Positions 1-9,933 are shown, counted from the stretch's first letter. The stretch is DNA of 27,591 nt from Gnomoniopsis sp. IMI 355080 (GCA_027946555.1 JAPEVC010000337.1:1-27591), one strand, 5' to 3'. The notes: generated by a model not told the origin, from the sequence alone. Made by a program: numbers and translations.

Positions 1-1214
1 GGGCCGGTATTGAGTATGACTTGCAGATTCTTCGTACGGGGATTCCGGCCAAGCCACAGGAGCCCATGTGTATACGCAGGCCAGCGTGTTTCTGCACCCC
101 AAGAAGCAATGAGGCGTTCGTGATACGTTGGGAACATTTACCGGCAGGTTGACAGCAAGCAATGGTCGCACTGAGCCGAAGCCCCGCAGTGTTGAAGAAG
201 AAGACGGCGCATGATTAAATTATCCGGTGGGAGCCCGACTATCAAGGAGTCAACTCAAGAGGCGTGCAGTGATTCTTCATTTTGTCCAGATCCCGTCGAC
301 GGCTGGGATGTGCAGTACATAGGATGTGTGTAAAAAGCAATTGTATAGAAGAGAAGTTCTAAGCTTGCTGCTGAGTCACGGTACTTGTTAATCGGCCTCG
401 GTACCCCGGTGTCCCGGCCCCCACGCTTCAGATGGGGCCCCACCTTTCTTTCCTTCCGGACCGACTTTCAGCTGCATGTCGGGCAGGTCAGGCTCCAGTC
501 TCCTGCCTCCGCCTTCCCGTCGGTTTCGACCTCGTCACTTGCTGCTTATCACAGAGTACGGCACTGCTCCAACATCCGCCCCGCCGAAAGAAAAGAAATA
601 GTTGCATATTCTCAAGTGCTGGCCCCGCCCTCCCTCGCATGCAGAATCCACTCGCCCTTGAGTCAACAGATAGCTGCTCTTAGCTGTGTTGGTGTCTGGT
701 CGATTGCAGTAATCGCAGCCACCAGGCCGTCAGGCCTCGCTATCAACATCCTCGATCCTTGCCCTTGCCACCTTGATAGCTGCTACCACGAACACCGCAT
801 ATGCGGCTTCGTTGTGTTCTTGATTTTATCGACGTTCAATCGTTCGTCCGAGGACTACTCTGCGCGGCTGATCTGTCCAATCTGGGAACGCGATTTGGTA
901 GGAGGAAGAGCCTTGTGTCTGTCCACGCCTTTTGCCAAGTGCATCTGCAATACGCCTCACCCGCCTCGCGCCTCACCAGCAGCCATCATCGATAGTAGTA
1001 TCCCGGCTCTCCCAGTTCCTGCTCAACCTCGTGGCTCTTCTAGAAACCTCGGCAAGGTTTACTACTGCAGCTCCTTTGCATCAAGATCCACTTGCAGGCG
1101 CAAACCAGAGAGAAAAAAACCCCGTCTGGGGTCCAAACTAGGCCGAGTCGCACCCAAAATTCCACGTCCTCTCAACCACTTGTTAAGGCAGCCAGATAAA
1201 CATCTCCTTACAAA
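1..1214. other. Left-edge spacer and 5' region of the WBP2-like gene
   Basis: No gene is recognised with confidence. A + strand frame is open from the left edge to a TGA at 150-152 and reads like protein (about 49 codons, including EYDLQILRTGIPAKPQEPM), so it could be the 3' end of a gene cut by the window edge; this is weak. A second long + frame, 385-1224, contains no ATG and overlaps the start of the next gene, so it is taken as untranslated. The last 400 bases are rich in C and T, as is common for fungal promoters and leaders, and end in the leader of the gene starting at 1215. Confidence 0.4.
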
Positions 1215-2341
1215 ATGTCGTTAAAGTCAGTCCATCTCCCTCCTCCTTTCCACCCGTCTCCGGCTCTCCATTCACCCGCATATGCTACCCCACCTCTTCC
1301 ATTTCTTCACTACTCTGCTCCACCCCAAATGCTGTGATCCCTTTTAAATCCTTCCACTGCCGGCGTACCCTGAGATTGAGTCTATCTTTTTGTGGTCTTT
1401 CTTTGCCGCCCCCAATGGAGTTTTATCCGGGCCCCTCCATATCCTTGGCCACCATTGCCTCACCAATCGTTGCCTCGAAGAACCTCACACGCAATACCAC
1501 CGCCACGTCCTCGGCAAGAACTCGCCGGAGCTCATGTCCAGACGAGACTGACAATGGCCGCAGTTGGGTGATGTTGAAGCAGAATGGCGAGATCGAGCCG
1601 CTCGAAGGCGAAAGCGTATTGCTCAAATCTCCGGGCCGTGTGAGCTTAGAATTGAAAGTCCCTGAGGGCCTGCGCACACCCAACGCCAATTTCTCGGTCA
1701 AGTGCGATGATGGCGTTGCCTACGTGACGACCCAAAGGGTAAGCCACAATCCCAAAAGGAGCCTTGCGTTGCTGCGGACACCTGGCAGCTCTCTACACAT
1801 TTCTTGTTTCTGACTCGAACAGATAATCTATCTGGCCACGAAACCCACACCCACCTTCCAATCCTTCTCCGCCTTCATGTTGGACACCTACGACCCGCAG
1901 CCGAGGTCAGGAGGGGGCTGGCTGGGGTTCGGAGCCTGGCGCTGGAAGGCAGAAGCACGTCCAAGGCCAGGAGGAGGCATACCAGCCGACATCCCTCGTG
2001 TCGAAGCCCTTCTGATTTTCAATGATGGTGGCATGGATGCATTCCACAGCAAGTACAGCGTCATGTACGAGCGGCTTTTACATGCCCGGGACGTCACAAG
2101 GGAGACAGGGGCACGCGTCACGGTACACGATGACGATCTGCCAGCCTACAGCCCCCCGGCAGCCGGTGCGACCGTGTCAACACAGGCGGCGCCGGTGCAG
2201 CCACCTCCTACCGAGACGGTGGACTGCCAGCCTCAACCAACGCCAGATGGCCCACCACCCGGGTACGATGAGGCACAGGCACAGGCTGTGGAGCAGCAAT
2301 TCGATGAGCGGGAGCAACAGGAGGCTCTTCGAGATCAGTAA
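1215..2341 (+). CDS. WBP2-like GRAM-domain protein with PPxY motif (UPF0664 family), 234 aa
   Basis: Exons 1215-1225, 1564-1738 and 1823-2341. The 11-nt first exon plus exon 2 gives MSLNWVML, the typical start of the WW-domain-binding protein 2 family; the Asn codon is split AA|T. Donors are GTCAGT (1226) and GTAAGC (1739); acceptors are CCGCAG and AACAG. Residues about 1-150 form the GRAM-like domain (GWLGFGAWRW-type core near 93-102, then EALLIFNDGGMDAF). The C-terminal third is Pro/Gln-rich, with LPAY at 168-171 and a PPGY motif at 207-210, a ligand for WW domains such as those of Rsp5/NEDD4-type ubiquitin ligases. The fission yeast relative is described as stress-induced; molecular function in fungi is not established. 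An in-frame ATG at 1415 inside intron 1 reads straight into exon 2 and could give an alternative N-terminus. Family call is strong; exon 1 is supported by conservation only. Confidence 0.87.
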
Positions 2342-4551
2342 GACTCGGCATCCTGTGGGTTGCACAAAGGTGTGTCTCGCATTCTATAATCTGAGGCAGG
2401 TTGTCGAGGAATGTGGTGTTTTCGCATATATTTTTCTGGGAAATCGGCGATCATGGTTGGACCGTCAAGAACAAGCATCGATACCCATACTGCATAGTAG
2501 ACTCTCGTTCAATTGACGTCTGGGTTTTCGAGGATCCCAATAGTAGGTGGCGCTATGGGCTCGCTTTGTCTAATTTGCCCCAATGAGACGACATAACACA
2601 AATTGCGACCTGCATTGTATGCGCACACCCTCCGGACGTGCTCGGTTGAAGATCGGAGGGTTGTGCGGAAGTGATCTTGTATGCTCTGTGTTGCAGCTTG
2701 TGTAGCACAAATGAGAGCAGTCCATGTATATGTTGCCTACAATGTAGAAGAATATCCTGCATTGCTTCACACCCATCCCCGGGTCATCAATGACGGAGTC
2801 AAGCCTGTCAAACACAGCATGCACGAAGTTAAAAGTTCTGTCAGGGGAAGTGACAAAATAGAAATTGGTTGTGAGACTATTTAACTTTCTGGTAAATTGG
2901 CATATCTTCGAGGCGATCTCCCGATGGCATTGACACTACCTACATTTTTCACGATACCATGCAGACCAGAAGACAATTTGCATTTGGCGGTCTGTGTCAA
3001 CGAAGCCGAGCTAAGCTTGTGAAGTTCGATCACTCGTGTAGAGATGGTCACTGTCAGTGGCGGTGTTTACACAAATAACAAATGCACTGGGATCAATCGG
3101 TCCTGCCAAAACTTGCCACCCTCAGGACTTGCACGATTTGTTGAGGCATCTAATGCCGGCATCATATAAGAAACATACCATCCAGACTTTTTCCCGGCTT
3201 GGCCGAACGGCCTTCCCCAAAGTCCCCAACGGCATTGCCGATACCAGTTGAACAGCTCCAGGGTCCTCACAATGGACGGTAAAAGGGAGGATCTTTTTTT
3301 TTTGGTATATATAAGAAAAAAAAGAGGCCTATACACACGCACACACAAAATGGTAGTTTATACACGTCATTCAGTAAATAGAGTTTTGCATTTCCATGTT
3401 CCTGACCGGCACTTCGTTTTTCAGCAACCTGAGTGACGTCGAGATCAGGTCAATAAAGGTGGAATTAAGTTACCCATGTTTGCCTCTTCTCAGATTCAGG
3501 GCCCAATGGCGTTTCACTTGGGCGAGGGGCCACTCGCAATGGCGGTTCATGCTCCCGCAAACCGGCAGACCGGCTTGCCCAGGTGCGGCATCTTGTTTCC
3601 TCTTCTGCCGGAGATCATGAGCGGGTACTATAAACCTTATTTCAACGTCGTCGTCCACGAACCGCCCTGTCTGCCCGGGGATCGAACCGGTGAGGAACGG
3701 TGATCACTGCTACGAATTGTCACATCTGTGACCTCATTCTGCCTCATGGCTGTTGGCATACATCATCCATTTCCCTTTTCCATGATTTTGAGGATGCGGA
3801 ACTGACTCGAAGTATCGTTGAAGGAACAGTGTCTGTTCAGTTCCTGGTCAAGCCCGGTAGGGCTCTCGCTTACGACATCCTGCAGCTCACAGCACAGATT
3901 TTCTTCATAAGGTTTGTGACCGCCGACTTGCATTCCAGACAAACATGACTTGCTCTAACAGGTCATGTCTCTCTACTCAGCCTTCAGAGGGAACCCTAGC
4001 TTTAGCTCATTCTTCCACCTGCTTTTCCGGACCAAAATCTCCCCGGATAATGAAACTTCCACGTAGAACGTACAGTTCCTTGGGGGCTCTCGGCTCATTA
4101 CCACTGTACAATTGAAATACTACACAACCGCATCTCGTGTCATGCGGACATAACTAACCCAATGCATGCAATATAGACACCGAAAAAAAAAAAAAAGAGT
4201 TTCAGGTGCGCTGCACATCCGTCTGACCACGGGAGTCTGTTCAACTTCGCCCCCACACAAAAAAAGAGGTGTGTTGAGCGTTGCCGGATATCCTTTCGTC
4301 TCGCGGTGATCAGCTTCCCGGTATACTTTTTGAGCTTTGCAAGGTTCTTTCTCAACCCTGATCTCCAAGACACCAACCTCGTGACCGAAACGCCCTCCCC
4401 CCCTTCGGTATTTCATAAATGCTGGTGTGCCCTAAGTTAATTTTCTTCTTCTTGGAGAGACTGCAGCAACAAGGCCGTTTCCCAGGGCTTCTCCTCATGT
4501 GTACTATTATTATCATGTTTGTCTAGTCGTGCTGTACCCACCCCAAGCAAC
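2342..4551. other. 2.2-kb spacer between the WBP2-like and 7TM genes
   Basis: No recognised gene. The first part should hold the 3' UTR of the WBP2-like gene. A TATATATAAG element between T- and A-runs lies near 3304. The only ATG-started frame that looks at all protein-like downstream is 3476-3703 (+, 75 codons, rich in Pro and Gly), but it matches nothing I know and may be chance. A short inverted repeat, ACATGAC/GTCATGT, sits at about 3942-3967. A 14-base A-run lies near 4183-4197, and an A/C-rich stretch near 4250. A T-arm-like string near 3672-3690 does not fold into a tRNA. Confidence 0.5.
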
Positions 4552-6135
4552 ATGGGTGGTTTTCTAGTTCCTCCGTGGTACACAGTCGATCCACCGACGG
4601 AACTGTCTCTTGCGCTGGTCACCTTTATGCTCGGTTTTTCGACAGCACTGGCCGCTGTGACCGCCGTCACCATCATCCACCAGGCGCATCGAACATGGCG
4701 TCGGTCACGCAGGATTGTTACGCATCCGTATATTATCATGATTTCTGTAGAATGGGCTTCTAGTGTGATTATTTCCATTGTCAGTTATTTGTTCATTCGT
4801 GAAGTAATACCCCCAAGGTTCGTAAGTCTCTTTTCTAACACCTTCGTGCTTTTCTCTTTAGTGCAATAGGGGCTCATGGCTGACTGATCAGTAGTTTCTG
4901 GTTGTTTTTCGGTATTCGTAAGTCTTGCTATGACAATTGTCGAGCCTTAGTGATCACATGCTGAGACGTATTTTGCAAAATAGTATGCCTTTGGGTCATG
5001 CAGGTCCGCAACACCACTGACTACTCGCCTATCCCAGGGAATCGCTGAGCTAATTTTCCTCAAGATACAATGCATTATGCATATCATCATCAACCGGATC
5101 GCGCTGATTATGTGCGACTCAAGACGAGTGAGGAGACTGAAATGGATTGTCACACTGTTAATTGGCGCTATCAATATCAGCGTGTTCATAATCTGGATGC
5201 CCGCCCGTCTCCAGATCAACTCCAATTGGATCTATTTGAATGACATATGGGACCGAGTTGAAAAAGGCATATTTCTTCTGATCGATCTGGGATTGAATCT
5301 GTATTTCATCTACCTTGTGCGGTCTGAATTGATAGGCCACGGGCTGAAGAAATACTGGAATTTGTATTGGTTCAACATCAGCATGATATTCATCTCGATC
5401 TCGCTCGATGTAAGGCCAACATCCAGCAAGTACTCCTCTTTGCTTTTTGAAACTGACACTCCAGCAGATCATTCTTATAGGCATCATGTCGCTGCCAAAC
5501 CAGTCCACCTTCGTGTATGAACCCATCATCTCCCTTTCAAAACAAGGTGCTCGCAACTAACCATGATCATTCTGTCCCACAGCTACGTACAGTTCCACCC
5601 ACTTATGTACCTCATCAAGCTCAAAATCGAAATGAACATGGCCGACCTGATAATCAAGATCGTCAAGGCCACGTCCCCCGCGCCGGGCCATGAATTGCAC
5701 CGTTACGCAGCGACAGGCTCAGTCGTGCACCAGCCCCAGCGGCTGCAAGACCACGACATAGAATCGCGTGACAACACGGAAAGCACGTCCAATACAAACA
5801 AAACCACGATCCCGTTCTCGCACTCGCAGACCGATATCTTGGGCCAAGCGGAGTCCATTAAGCTTGACAAAATCAATAAACAAGACAACGGGTGGGTGCT
5901 GTCGCGGCTTCCCAGCAACTTTGATGCCGGAGACGTCGTTGATATTCGCAAGACCAGCGTGGCGGAGGGAAGTGTGGGGATGGTACCGTTTGCGACCTTA
6001 ATGAGGCCGCCACTCATGAGGAATATGAGTGAGATGACGGAGCTAGAGATTAGGGCTGGATACCTGAACAGGGACGTGAGAAATGGGCGAACGTCCGGGA
6101 CAACGTCCGAGGTAGTGGAACAGTCGCCTGTTTAA
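4552..6135 (+). CDS. Seven-transmembrane fungal integral membrane protein of unknown function
   Basis: Exons: 4552-4817, about 4895-4917, about 5038-5409, 5468-5514 and 5583-6135. The start is ATG 4552. Donors GTTCGT (4818), GTAAGT (4918), GTAAGG (5410) and GTATGA (5515); acceptors CAG/TAG (4891 or 4894), CAG (5467) and CACAG (5582). Exon joins give PPSFWLFF, then SLDIILIGIMSLPNQSTFVY, typical of a fungal-only 7TM family. Hydrophobic segments: residues about 18-42 and 60-83, one across exons 2-3, then segments near 5140-5200, 5260-5320, 5370-5490 and 5590-5690. A hydrophilic, Ser/Thr-rich tail of about 150 residues follows and probably lies in the cytosol. I do not know a function. The join between exons 2 and 3 is one base out of phase with every upstream AG, so either a splice site is unusual, the sequence has an indel, or the gene is recently broken. 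Exons 3-5 are well supported. Confidence 0.8.
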
Positions 6136-6302
6136 GCTCTTCCAATACAGAACTTTTGCAGCATGTCTTTAACATGTCACTTGACTACTATAGTGAAGAC
6201 CATGTGCAGGCTTAAGACTGTCGAAAGACATAGTAGGGCCAGCCACGCCTGGAGACAATCCATGGATTAAGCGCCCCGCCTATCAATCTGTAGCTCAGGT
6301 CG

Positions 6303-6452
6303 ATGTTGGAACGGTCACAATCAAAGCAACACGTAGAATTCGACTTGAGTCAGGGCAATCCGGTCATCAAGAAAGAAGAGATCGTCGTCCTAGACGAAAG
6401 CCCAACGTTGTATCTGGGATATCCGCTGGTCAAAAGCCACGAACAGGGTTAG
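6303..6452 (+). CDS. Possible small ORF, 49 aa, upstream of QCR6
   Basis: ATG 6303 to TAG 6450-6452. I do not recognise the product. It reads like real protein rather than random sequence: an acidic-hydrophobic core with IKKE (residues 22-25), matching the SUMO-attachment consensus hydrophobic-K-x-E, directly followed by IVVLDE (27-32), matching a SUMO-interaction motif. These matches are short and can arise by chance. The frame opens just after a CTGTAG that could serve as a splice acceptor, so this may instead be a terminal exon or the remnant of a lost gene. It has no start-region or domain evidence. Confidence 0.25.
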   Translation: MLERSQSKQHVEFDLSQGNPVIKKEEIVVLDESPTLYLGYPLVKSHEQG

Positions 6453-6456
6453 GGTC

Positions 6457-6582
6457 ATGAGTCAGCCAATGAAACTGCCTCAATTAGCTACCCGGTTTTT
6501 TGTCGACGAGCTTGACTTCGACCCGATCTTCCGTGAGTTTGTCAAGTCAACGACCTCATCATTCCACACCTTCCAACAATAG
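6457..6582 (+). CDS. Possible small ORF / uORF, 41 aa, upstream of QCR6
   Basis: ATG 6457 to TAG 6580-6582, ending 71 bases before the QCR6 start codon. Not recognised. The middle reads FFVDELDFDPIFREF, which is protein-like. It lies four bases after the previous small ORF but in another frame, so the two could be parts of one frameshifted gene fragment, or this one could be an upstream ORF in the QCR6 leader. A GTGAGT at 6531 could act as a splice donor within it. Confidence 0.22.
   Translation: MSQPMKLPQLATRFFVDELDFDPIFREFVKSTTSSFHTFQQ
6466..6470 (+). promoter_or_regulatory. CCAAT box upstream of QCR6
   Basis: CCAAT on the coding strand, 184 bases before the QCR6 ATG. The HAP/CBC complex binds CCAAT and regulates respiratory genes in fungi. 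A five-base match is weak, and the element also lies inside the 6457-6582 small ORF. Confidence 0.3.
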
Positions 6583-6653
6583 CAACCACGCGCGAGCTAT
6601 TGCCGACCCGTACACCAGCCAGCCTAGCCACCGCCGGTTGATTACACAACGCA

Positions 6654-7558
6654 ATGGGTTTCTGGGACGCCATTACAGACCTGGTCGACGCCGCGACGCC
6701 ATGGAGTGTCGCCGACGCTGAGGCCCCGCCCGCCGAGGACAAGGCCGAGGAGTCTAAGGTTCGTAATATCCCTAGATATTGTTGAGGTCGGCATTCCTGA
6801 TTCAGGGAAGCACGTGCGACTGTGCGGATGAGGCCCCATGTATCATGAATTGGGGCAATGTGTGCGACTTGTGGACGAACCATAGCTGACCTGCGGCACT
6901 TTTGATCTACAGTCCGAGGAGAGCACCAAGGAGGCTGACGAAGACTCTTCCGCGAAAGAGGAGTCTGAGGACAAAGACGAATCCGAGGACAAGGAGGAAT
7001 CTGCCGAGGACGAGCCCGAAGAGGAAGAGGAGGAGGAGGAGGAGGATGACGAGGATGACGAGCCAAAGGACCCCAAGGAGGAGCTAGAAGAGCGTCAGTT
7101 ATTTTCCGAAAACCCCCCTCTTCAGGAAAGCCTCTGGAAACAGTTCAATTGTCGCATGCGACAATTTGGAAGTCTTCCGCGCCTAGAAAATGGAGGCAAA
7201 TGGCACACGAGGCAAAGCATTCGGCGACGGCAACCGCGACAGCTCCAGAGCTATCGCTGTACATTCCCATGAGAAACAAGCTGACGATGACTTTCTCCAA
7301 CAGAATGCAAGGAGTCTAAGCAGTGCCACCCTGCCAAGCACCACTACGATGAGTGCGTCGAGCGCGTCACTGCTCAGGAGAGCGAGGGTGGTGCCAAGGA
7401 GGACTGCGTTGAGGAGTGTAAGTTGGGCACTGGGATTTCTCGAGTAACGTAACAGAATGGCATGGAACATTGAGTACTGATACGGGATGACAGTCTTCCA
7501 CCTCGCTCACTGCGCAACCCAATGCGCCGCGCCCAAGCTCTGGTCTGTCCTCAAGTAA
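6654..7558 (+). CDS. QCR6: Cytochrome bc1 complex subunit 6, acidic hinge protein, 154 aa
   Basis: Exons 6654-6758, 6913-7093, 7304-7417 and 7494-7558. Donors GTTCGT, GTCAGT and GTAAGT; acceptors CTACAG, AACAG and GACAG. The protein is the hinge subunit of ubiquinol-cytochrome c reductase (complex III), on the intermembrane-space face of the mitochondrial inner membrane, where it assists docking of cytochrome c to cytochrome c1. The N-terminus MGFWDAITDLVDAATPWSV and the C-terminal half are diagnostic: Cys at 97, 103, 113, 130, 140 and 144, with HPAKHHYDECVERV and FFHLAHCATQCAAPKLW. Exon 2 encodes a 60-residue, almost purely acidic linker (Glu/Asp with Lys and Ser), including a run of eight Glu. 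Exon joins restore Gln96 (C|AA) and Phe134 (T|TC). Three introns in such a short gene are noteworthy but not unusual for this family in filamentous fungi. Confidence 0.96.
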
Positions 7559-8394
7559 ACGTTTCGCGGACTCGAGACCACCGAAAAGGCTACAGCCATT
7601 CTCAACCTCCATGCAGACCGGAAACAGTTGGAGTACAGCAGCCTCGTGTCGTTATATTGCATCGGCGTGGACTTAGAAACGATTTCTCTCATAGAACGAA
7701 AAAGAACACTACTGCACTCGACCAATGCGGGATCTGCGGAGATGGAGGGCGGCTGTCTGCAACCTACCAACTTCCGAGTTACAACACGACAAATTCACGT
7801 ATTCCCCGACAACAATTGTGATGAAATGACGGGGTTTGAAGGAGGGCCATCCAGAGTAAGGGAAGCCAATATCGCGGACTGAATATCTCGAGGTGATGGT
7901 ACCTTTCTTGCGTGGCAGGTTCTGTCTACCTGCGTTATGTGTATCATACAACATCCAAAAGCTGAATTTTTAGATTTTGATCTTTCTCGTCATCTTCCGG
8001 ATCCGCTTTTTGTCGCTTGAGTCTGGGCAAGCACGAGCTCCAAACTCTGGTGACTTGTTTCAATGACCCTGAACAGCCGAGAACGCGAGAGGGGCTTCAT
8101 CTGTGACCTGCGCTCACAGCTCGAATTCCGCGAGAGCCGCCTTTTGATGGTCCAGTGGCAGGCTGGACCAGAAATCAGTAAAAGCTAGACGGTCCAAAAG
8201 CTGTTAGTCAGGCTCCATACTCCTGATACGGCAGAGCTCCCTGTATGGCCAAGCTTGATAGACAGCACGGTTCTATTTTCATTCCCAACTCCGTCTATAC
8301 CCGCAGCCTCCTAGAATAATACACATTTTGATACAATCGCGGTATAGAAGCCAAACAACATGCCAACATGCTTCTACGTCTGACTTCCAGCCTT
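7559..8394. other. Convergent spacer between QCR6 and the DHCR24-like gene
   Basis: This is the 3' flank of both neighbours and the only point where gene orientation changes from + to -. It holds only short open frames without protein-like features. No RNA gene was seen. Confidence 0.6.
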
Positions 8395-9933
8395 TCACTC
8401 TCCCTTCCATTTCCATTCCGCGTTCCGATGCAGCAAGTAGTCCTTACTCCTGATACTCTTCCAGATACCATAAATGCCCCCGAAGGGCCTCACGCCCTTC
8501 ATCCCACTTCTTTGCGCCTTGACCTTGTCCAAATCGACCTTGACCTTGTCGTACACGCTCGGCAACCCAGCTTCATCAGCCTTGTACTTTTTCCGCAGCG
8601 CATCGTACCACCCCCGTCCGCCATATACGTCCCAGAACTCAGGCTCATCGTAATACGTATGCGCATACAGCCACTTCATGCCCCCGAGCTCTCTGACTTT
8701 TGCCTCGAGCGCACGATTCGCCTTGACAAATTCCTCATGCTTCGCAGGTCCCCAGCCCCACACACCCACATTGAGCATCATCTCATCCTCCTCCGTTGCC
8801 GCCAATCCTGGAGTCGTCGTGTACGGATGGAACGTTGGCGGTGCTCTTCGCTTGAGCGGACACAGCCATAGCGGCCAGATACCCAGCTCCTGTGCCGTAT
8901 AGTCCACCAACTTTTCCGTCGTGGTAAAAGGCATCGCCACGTCCTGCACAATAAAGCGGGCGCTCTCACCGCTTCCATGAAGCGCGCGATACAGCATGCG
9001 CGTGTGGATGAAGTCGTCCAAGAACCAGCGCGTGGCTGCATTGAATGGCACAAGCTTAAAGTACCTCCACCCGGCGCGCGCAACCCAGAACCCGGCCCGG
9101 TCGTACCGGAACAAATACTCGGCCAGGGGCACGTAGTCCTCCGCGATGTCATGCGACAGCGTCCGTGACTCCACGTGGAGGTAGAACCACGGGTCGCGCG
9201 CGCGCGAGAACGTTTGCACAGGCGCCGCGCTGGGCTTCTCGTCCGTCATTTGGCCCGTGATGACCACGCCGTGGTCCTTACTGTACAGGATTCCATCAAC
9301 GTAGTCGTTCTTCTCGTCCGCCGTCGCCTCCTTGACCAGGCGAATGGCCTCGGCCACGCTGTTGGTGCGCTGGTACCGCGTGCGCACAAACTTCTTGGCT
9401 TGAACGAGATTCAGCTCCAGCATTGTCGTCACGCCGAGCGTGCCGACCGCGCCCGCTGCGCCGCGGTAGAGGCCTGCATACTTTGCGCTTTCCGGAGATG
9501 AAGAAGAAGAAGAAGTGAGGGCTGGGTTTTGTGCGGTGACAATCTCGCCATCTGGCAGCACCATCTCTACCGACTGGACCGTGTCATCGAACCACCCGTG
9601 CCGAAAGCTGCTGCTCTCGCCCGCGCTACCAGCGAACCCACCGCCCGCTGTGATACCGGGGAACTCCATCACAACCGGGGGCACAAGCCCGTACCGCAAG
9701 GTGTGTGAGACGAGCGCGTCCATGGGGACATTGGGCTCGACTAGCGCGGTCTTGCGCGCGGTATCTACTGAGAGCACATTGCGCAGGGCCGAGATGTCTA
9801 TCACGCGGTTGTTGGGGATGCTGGGCCGCGTAGAGTTTGTGGAGCCGTGGAAGATCCGGTAGGGCTCCTTTGCTGCGTAAAAGGACCGGACGGCGGAGGC
9901 GATGGACGAGACGAGGGTGCGGTGCTTGTCCAT
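8395..9933 (-). CDS. DHCR24-like FAD-dependent Delta(24)-sterol reductase family protein, 512 aa, intronless
   Basis: A single uninterrupted frame from ATG 9933 to the stop at 8395. The family (DHCR24, DIMINUTO) reduces the C24-C25 double bond of the sterol side chain using FAD and NADPH. Residues about 1-190 form a PCMH-type FAD-binding domain, with PGITAGGGFAGSAGESSSF at 92-110 (the flavin-binding glycine loop and the conserved GxESSS) followed by FDDTVQSVEMVLPDGEIV. Further family landmarks are VDGILYS and VITGQMTDE, then WPLWLCPLKRR, and LYAHTYYDEPEFW and LPSVYDKVKVDLDKVK near the end. Length matches animal and plant members, but it lacks their N-terminal membrane anchor. Ergosterol synthesis does not need a DHCR24 step, so the true substrate may be another sterol, a triterpenoid or an unrelated alkene. 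The high-GC coding sequence contrasts with its T/A-rich leader. Confidence 0.92.
   Translation of the reverse strand: MDKHRTLVSSIASAVRSFYAAKEPYRIFHGSTNSTRPSIPNNRVIDISALRNVLSVDTARKTALVEPNVPMDALVSHTLRYGLVPPVVMEFPGITAGGGFAGSAGESSSFRHGWFDDTVQSVEMVLPDGEIVTAQNPALTSSSSSSPESAKYAGLYRGAAGAVGTLGVTTMLELNLVQAKKFVRTRYQRTNSVAEAIRLVKEATADEKNDYVDGILYSKDHGVVITGQMTDEKPSAAPVQTFSRARDPWFYLHVESRTLSHDIAEDYVPLAEYLFRYDRAGFWVARAGWRYFKLVPFNAATRWFLDDFIHTRMLYRALHGSGESARFIVQDVAMPFTTTEKLVDYTAQELGIWPLWLCPLKRRAPPTFHPYTTTPGLAATEEDEMMLNVGVWGWGPAKHEEFVKANRALEAKVRELGGMKWLYAHTYYDEPEFWDVYGGRGWYDALRKKYKADEAGLPSVYDKVKVDLDKVKAQRSGMKGVRPFGGIYGIWKSIRSKDYLLHRNAEWKWKGE

Larger units (their letters stand above)
6136..6653. other. Spacer and promoter region of QCR6
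   Basis: This 518-base stretch contains the 3' flank of the 7TM gene and the promoter and leader of QCR6. It carries two small ATG-started ORFs in different frames (listed separately) and a CCAAT pentamer. Nothing else was recognised. Confidence 0.5.

Noticed and set aside
385..1224. 280-codon open frame on the + strand
   Set aside because: It contains no ATG, has Ser/Pro/Arg/His-rich composition without domain features, and overlaps the start of the WBP2-like gene; best read as promoter and leader.
3672..3690. tRNA T-arm-like string (GGTTCGATCCCC on the - strand)
   Set aside because: The five-base T-stem does not pair properly with a 7-base loop, and no D-arm, anticodon stem or complementary acceptor stem could be found upstream.
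7190..7447. 85-codon ORF on the + strand
   Set aside because: It begins in QCR6 intron 2 and runs through exon 3 in the wrong frame.
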